DNA from: Azoarcus sp.
GTDB lineage: Bacteria > Pseudomonadota > Gammaproteobacteria > Burkholderiales > Rhodocyclaceae
Assembly (NCBI GenBank): GCA_031282905.1
Contig: JAITCV010000024.1
Coordinates: 1 to 17,590, forward strand
Direction: 5' to 3'
DNA length: 17,590 nucleotides
The position numbers and the translations under genes are program-made. A model generated the notes under the pieces. It ran no database searches. It worked only from the letters and a program-made list of their open reading frames with translations, and was not told where the DNA came from. Positions 15,242 to 17,590 of this stretch are shown piece after piece; position 1 is the stretch's first letter, and each line of letters starts with the position of its first letter.

Positions 15242-15985
15242 TTATTGATAATGCAGGCCGCCATTGATGTTCAGCGTGGCGCCGGTGGTGAAACCGGAAA
15301 GCTCGTCGGCCAGGAAGACGACGGCGAAACCGATTTCTTCCGGCTTGGCCAGGCGCTTGACCGGCACGGAATCGATGATGCCTTGCAGGATGTCGGGTTT
15401 GATCGCGGTCACCATCTTGGTGGCGACATAGCCCGGGGCGATGGCGTTGACGGTGACGCCCTTGGCCGCCAGTTCCTGCGCCAGCGCCTTGGTGAAACCG
15501 ATGACACCCGCCTTGGCGGCGGAATAGTTGGTTTGTCCGGCCTGGCCCTTGACGCCATTCACGGAAGAGATGTTGATGATGCGTCCCCAGCCGCGTTCGG
15601 CCATCTTGGCGGAAACCTGCTTGGTAACGTTGAAGAGGCTGGAGAGATTGGTGTTGATCACCGCATCCCATTGAGCGCGGTCCATGCCCTTGAACATCTT
15701 GTCGCGGGTGATCCCCGCGTTATTGACCAGGATATCGATGGGTCCTGCTTTTTGTTCTGCTTCGGCAACCAGCTTTTCGACGGAAGCCAGATCGGCCACA
15801 TCACCCGCGACAGGGATGAAATCCTTGAAACCAGCGGCTTCCTGTTCTTTGAGCCATTCATCCTTTTTGTCGAATTCCGGGTGGTACGCGGCGACCACCT
15901 TGTGACCGGCCTTGGCCAGCGCATGACAAATGGCGGTACCGAGGCCGCCCATGGCGCCGGTTACGAGAGCAACTTTCTGGGACAT
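15242..15985 (-). CDS. phaB: Acetoacetyl-CoA reductase
   Basis: NADPH-dependent short-chain dehydrogenase that reduces acetoacetyl-CoA to (R)-3-hydroxybutyryl-CoA for PHB synthesis, in the cytoplasm. It has 247 residues; Cupriavidus PhaB has 246. The cofactor motif is TGAMGGLG (9-16), with NNAG (88-91). The active site is Ser140 in NISSVNG, Tyr154 and Lys158 in TNYSAAK. The stretches NNAGITRD, WDAVINTNLSSLFNVTKQV, GWGRIINISSVNGVKGQ and PVKRLAKPEEI match the PhaB subgroup rather than FabG, and the C terminus GGLHYQ resembles the PhaB ending. ATG 15985 follows AGAGGA. Neither phaA nor phaC is in the window, so the pathway is completed elsewhere. A TATAAT element lies 110 bases upstream. Confidence 0.95.
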   Translation of the reverse strand: MSQKVALVTGAMGGLGTAICHALAKAGHKVVAAYHPEFDKKDEWLKEQEAAGFKDFIPVAGDVADLASVEKLVAEAEQKAGPIDILVNNAGITRDKMFKGMDRAQWDAVINTNLSSLFNVTKQVSAKMAERGWGRIINISSVNGVKGQAGQTNYSAAKAGVIGFTKALAQELAAKGVTVNAIAPGYVATKMVTAIKPDILQGIIDSVPVKRLAKPEEIGFAVVFLADELSGFTTGATLNINGGLHYQ

Positions 15986-16064
15986 TATCGAATCCTCTAG
16001 GGGAGTAATCGTTTCCGGACCAAACCGCCGCAGCCATGGCGACCCGCCTGATCCGACCAGTCAT

Positions 16065-16094
16065 GCGGCGGTGCAGCAGCCGCAGAACCGCCGC
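16065..16094. other. Inverted repeat in the phaB leader
   Basis: GCGGCGGT (16065-16072) pairs with ACCGCCGC (16087-16094) around a 14-base loop, just downstream of the phaB -10 on the - strand. It would start at or near the transcript's 5' end. It could be an operator or a stabilising 5' hairpin; I could not match it to a known PhaR site. Confidence 0.4.
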
Positions 16095-16100
16095 ATTATA
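16095..16100 (-). promoter_or_regulatory. Perfect TATAAT -10 element for phaB
   Basis: The - strand reads CCTTTATAATGCGG, 110 bases before the phaB start. The sequence 17 bases upstream (ACGCTA) is a poor -35, so an activator or an alternative spacing may be used. Confidence 0.5.
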
Positions 16101-16166
16101 AAGGAGTTGGGAAGAAATAGCGTGGATGGCCGCGCTACGCCGCATATTGGCCTTGCAAGAAATGAA

Positions 16167-16186
16167 GGGCGAGGCATGCCTCGCCC
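16167..16186 (-). terminator. Terminator after the repeat-protein gene
   Basis: A perfect palindrome with arms GGGCGAGG and CCTCGCCC around CATG lies 9 bases after the stop of the repeat protein. On the - strand it is followed by TTCATTTCTTG, moderately T-rich. It separates that gene from phaB. Confidence 0.7.
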
Positions 16187-16195
16187 CTGTTGTCC

Positions 16196-17590
16196 TCAGT
16201 CCTCTGGCAAGGGATGCGACAGCGCAACCGGAACCGTCGGGCAACCCATGGTGATGCCACCGTTGCGGTGGCAAAGGCCCGTGCTCGCGTCATGGACCAA
16301 CACCACCGCGTCGGTACGGGTCGAGAAGCAATAACCGAAGACGGTCGCCGTGCCCACCGGAGCGGATGACGACACGTTGTCGAGGTATCGGCTCAGGCGG
16401 AACGACTTGGCGTGAGCCGGCGAATAGAGCGTGTAGGAGAACATTGCCGCCGTGTCGTAGAGACGATCGGGGTAGATGTGGCGCGGACCATGGGCGGTGG
16501 CATCCTCGCTGATGGAAAGATCGACGAAGCCGGATTCGACATCGATCAAGACCTGGAACACGTCGCAGTTGTAGGCGGCGAAGGTCTTGGCTTGCGAGGC
16601 CAGTCCGGAGATCGGCAGCTTGTAGGCATAGATCGCGTCGCGCAGGGCCATGTCGCCCAGCCATGGCGCGATGCCCACGTCGAAACGGGCGGTGACGTCC
16701 TGGTCGGCGCCGATGCTGAAGACGCAAGTGGGCGAAATTCCCGCGCACGCGCCGCCCCAACCCGAGAAATAGCTGCCCGCTTCAGGCGTGGCGGCAAGGA
16801 TCACCTGATCGCTGTTGGCATAAGCCGCGGTGCAGACGCTGCCGCAGTCGATCCCCGCGCCGCTCACCTTGCCGCCGCCGTTGCCGAGGCGGCTCACGGT
16901 AAGCGTGCGCGATTGCGGGTTCGACACGTTGCTCACGTTGAATGTGGCGGAGACCGTCTTGTCGGCATCCAGGGTGATCGCGCACGTCGTTGCCGTTGCC
17001 GAGGCCGCGCATGCCTCGCCCCAGCCCGCGAAAGCGCTGCCCGCGTCGGGGGTGGCGGTGAGCGTCACCGCCGTGTTCGCGGGGTAGGCGGGAAGGCAAG
17101 CACCGCCGTTGCACCTCACCGTGCCGCTGCCCGTGCCGGCATGGTCCACGGTGAGCGCATGCATGTTTGGCTGCAATGTGAACGCGGCGGACACCCTCTT
17201 GTCGCTACTCATGATGATCGTGCAAGACGGGCTTGCCGCCGCCGCGCATGCCTCGCCCCAGCCCGCGAAAACATTGCCCGCGTTGGGGATGGCGTCGAGC
17301 GTTACCGCCGTGTTCTCGGGATAGGTGGTGGTGTTGAGACAAGCACCGCCGTTGCACCTCACCGTGCCACTGCCGGTGTGTGTCACGGTGAGCGTATGCT
17401 TGGGCGCGAAAATGGCGGTGACATTCTGGCTGGCGCTCATCGTCAAGGTGCAAGTCGGCGAGTTGCCCGCGCATGCGCCGCCCCAGCCCTGGAAGGCGTT
17501 GTTTGCGGCGGCGCTGGCGGTGAGCGTTACTGTGGTGTTGGGAGAATACGTGGCGGAGCAAGTAGTGTTGCCGCCGCAGTTGATCCCCCC
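16196..17590 (-). CDS. Secreted-type protein with tandem InlB-B-like repeats and the unnamed C-terminal domain, 5' end outside window
   Basis: The frame is open to the window edge, so 464 residues are visible and the start is missing; a TTG at 17446 is internal. Four bacterial repeats of about 75-80 residues (InlB-B-like, Flg_new_2-like) are seen: the tail of one to about 17407, then about 17398-17171, 17158-16937 and 16909-16676. Each has a TLTV start, a two-Cys segment (RCNGGAC or DCGSVC), a TVTLTATP-like strand and WGGAC or WGEAC. The C-terminal domain (16651-16235) matches the protease C terminus and the small secreted protein: LRDAIYAYKLPISG, NCDVFQVLIDVESGF, MFSYTLYS and FGYCFSTRTDAVVLVHDASTGLCHR. 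The repeats suggest an extended extracellular stalk. The N-terminal part, possibly catalytic as in the protease, cannot be seen. No LPXTG or PEP-CTERM signal is present. Confidence 0.85.
   Translation of the reverse strand, partial: GGINCGGNTTCSATYSPNTTVTLTASAAANNAFQGWGGACAGNSPTCTLTMSASQNVTAIFAPKHTLTVTHTGSGTVRCNGGACLNTTTYPENTAVTLDAIPNAGNVFAGWGEACAAAASPSCTIIMSSDKRVSAAFTLQPNMHALTVDHAGTGSGTVRCNGGACLPAYPANTAVTLTATPDAGSAFAGWGEACAASATATTCAITLDADKTVSATFNVSNVSNPQSRTLTVSRLGNGGGKVSGAGIDCGSVCTAAYANSDQVILAATPEAGSYFSGWGGACAGISPTCVFSIGADQDVTARFDVGIAPWLGDMALRDAIYAYKLPISGLASQAKTFAAYNCDVFQVLIDVESGFVDLSISEDATAHGPRHIYPDRLYDTAAMFSYTLYSPAHAKSFRLSRYLDNVSSSAPVGTATVFGYCFSTRTDAVVLVHDASTGLCHRNGGITMGCPTVPVALSHPLPED
16937..17398 (-). 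repeat. Two near-identical tandem repeat units at DNA level in the repeat-protein gene
   Basis: Two successive coding repeats share long near-identical stretches, for example AAGCACCGCCGTTGCACCTC at 17098 and again at 17341 (243 bp, 81 codons apart), and GCCGCGCATGCCTCGCCCCA at 17004 and 17241. They are far more alike than the flanking units, which points to recent duplication or gene conversion within the gene. Confidence 0.85.

Overview
The window looks like a chromosomal segment of a high-GC, PHA-storing, Gram-negative bacterium, most likely a betaproteobacterium (Rhodocyclales-like). The clues are the phaB-phaR-rimO neighbourhood with a PHB-type PhaR and a PhaB close to the Cupriavidus enzyme, a small class I cytochrome c, and a Cus-type metal-efflux cluster. 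This placement is inferred from gene content; no search was run.

Layout. Bases 1-3827 read on the + strand: the 3' part of gpsA (phospholipid precursor synthesis), a small secreted protein (942-1424) and a secreted lysyl-endopeptidase-like serine protease (1620-3827). A strong two-way hairpin terminator at 3856-3886 separates these from everything downstream, which is all on the - strand. In - strand transcription order, from the right edge, the genes are: a secreted protein with tandem InlB-B-like repeats (cut by the window edge), phaB, phaR, rimO, an FAD-linked D-2-hydroxyacid dehydrogenase, a small cytochrome c, a metal cluster (DUF411 protein, CusC-like, CusB-like with a fused CusF domain), a large glycosyltransferase/coiled-coil/HAD fusion, and a 68-residue basic protein.

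Themes. (1) A cysteine-containing domain of about 135 residues that I cannot match to a named family occurs three times: alone in the small secreted protein, at the C terminus of the protease, and at the C terminus of the repeat protein. In the last two it follows a related bacterial repeat, so an extended block of about 670 bp is present as an inverted duplication about 12.5 kb apart. This is the best candidate for something undescribed. (2) The metal cluster has outer-membrane and adaptor genes but no RND pump gene (cusA) after cusB. A REP-like sequence and a surface-polysaccharide gene lie where cusA would be expected. A perfect ATTACA-N4-TGTAAT palindrome upstream of the cluster looks like a CopR/CusR-type box. 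(3) phaB and phaR each have a perfect TATAAT element and are separated by a good terminator. rimO overlaps the following dehydrogenase gene.

No tRNA, rRNA, CRISPR array, insertion sequence or transposase was seen.
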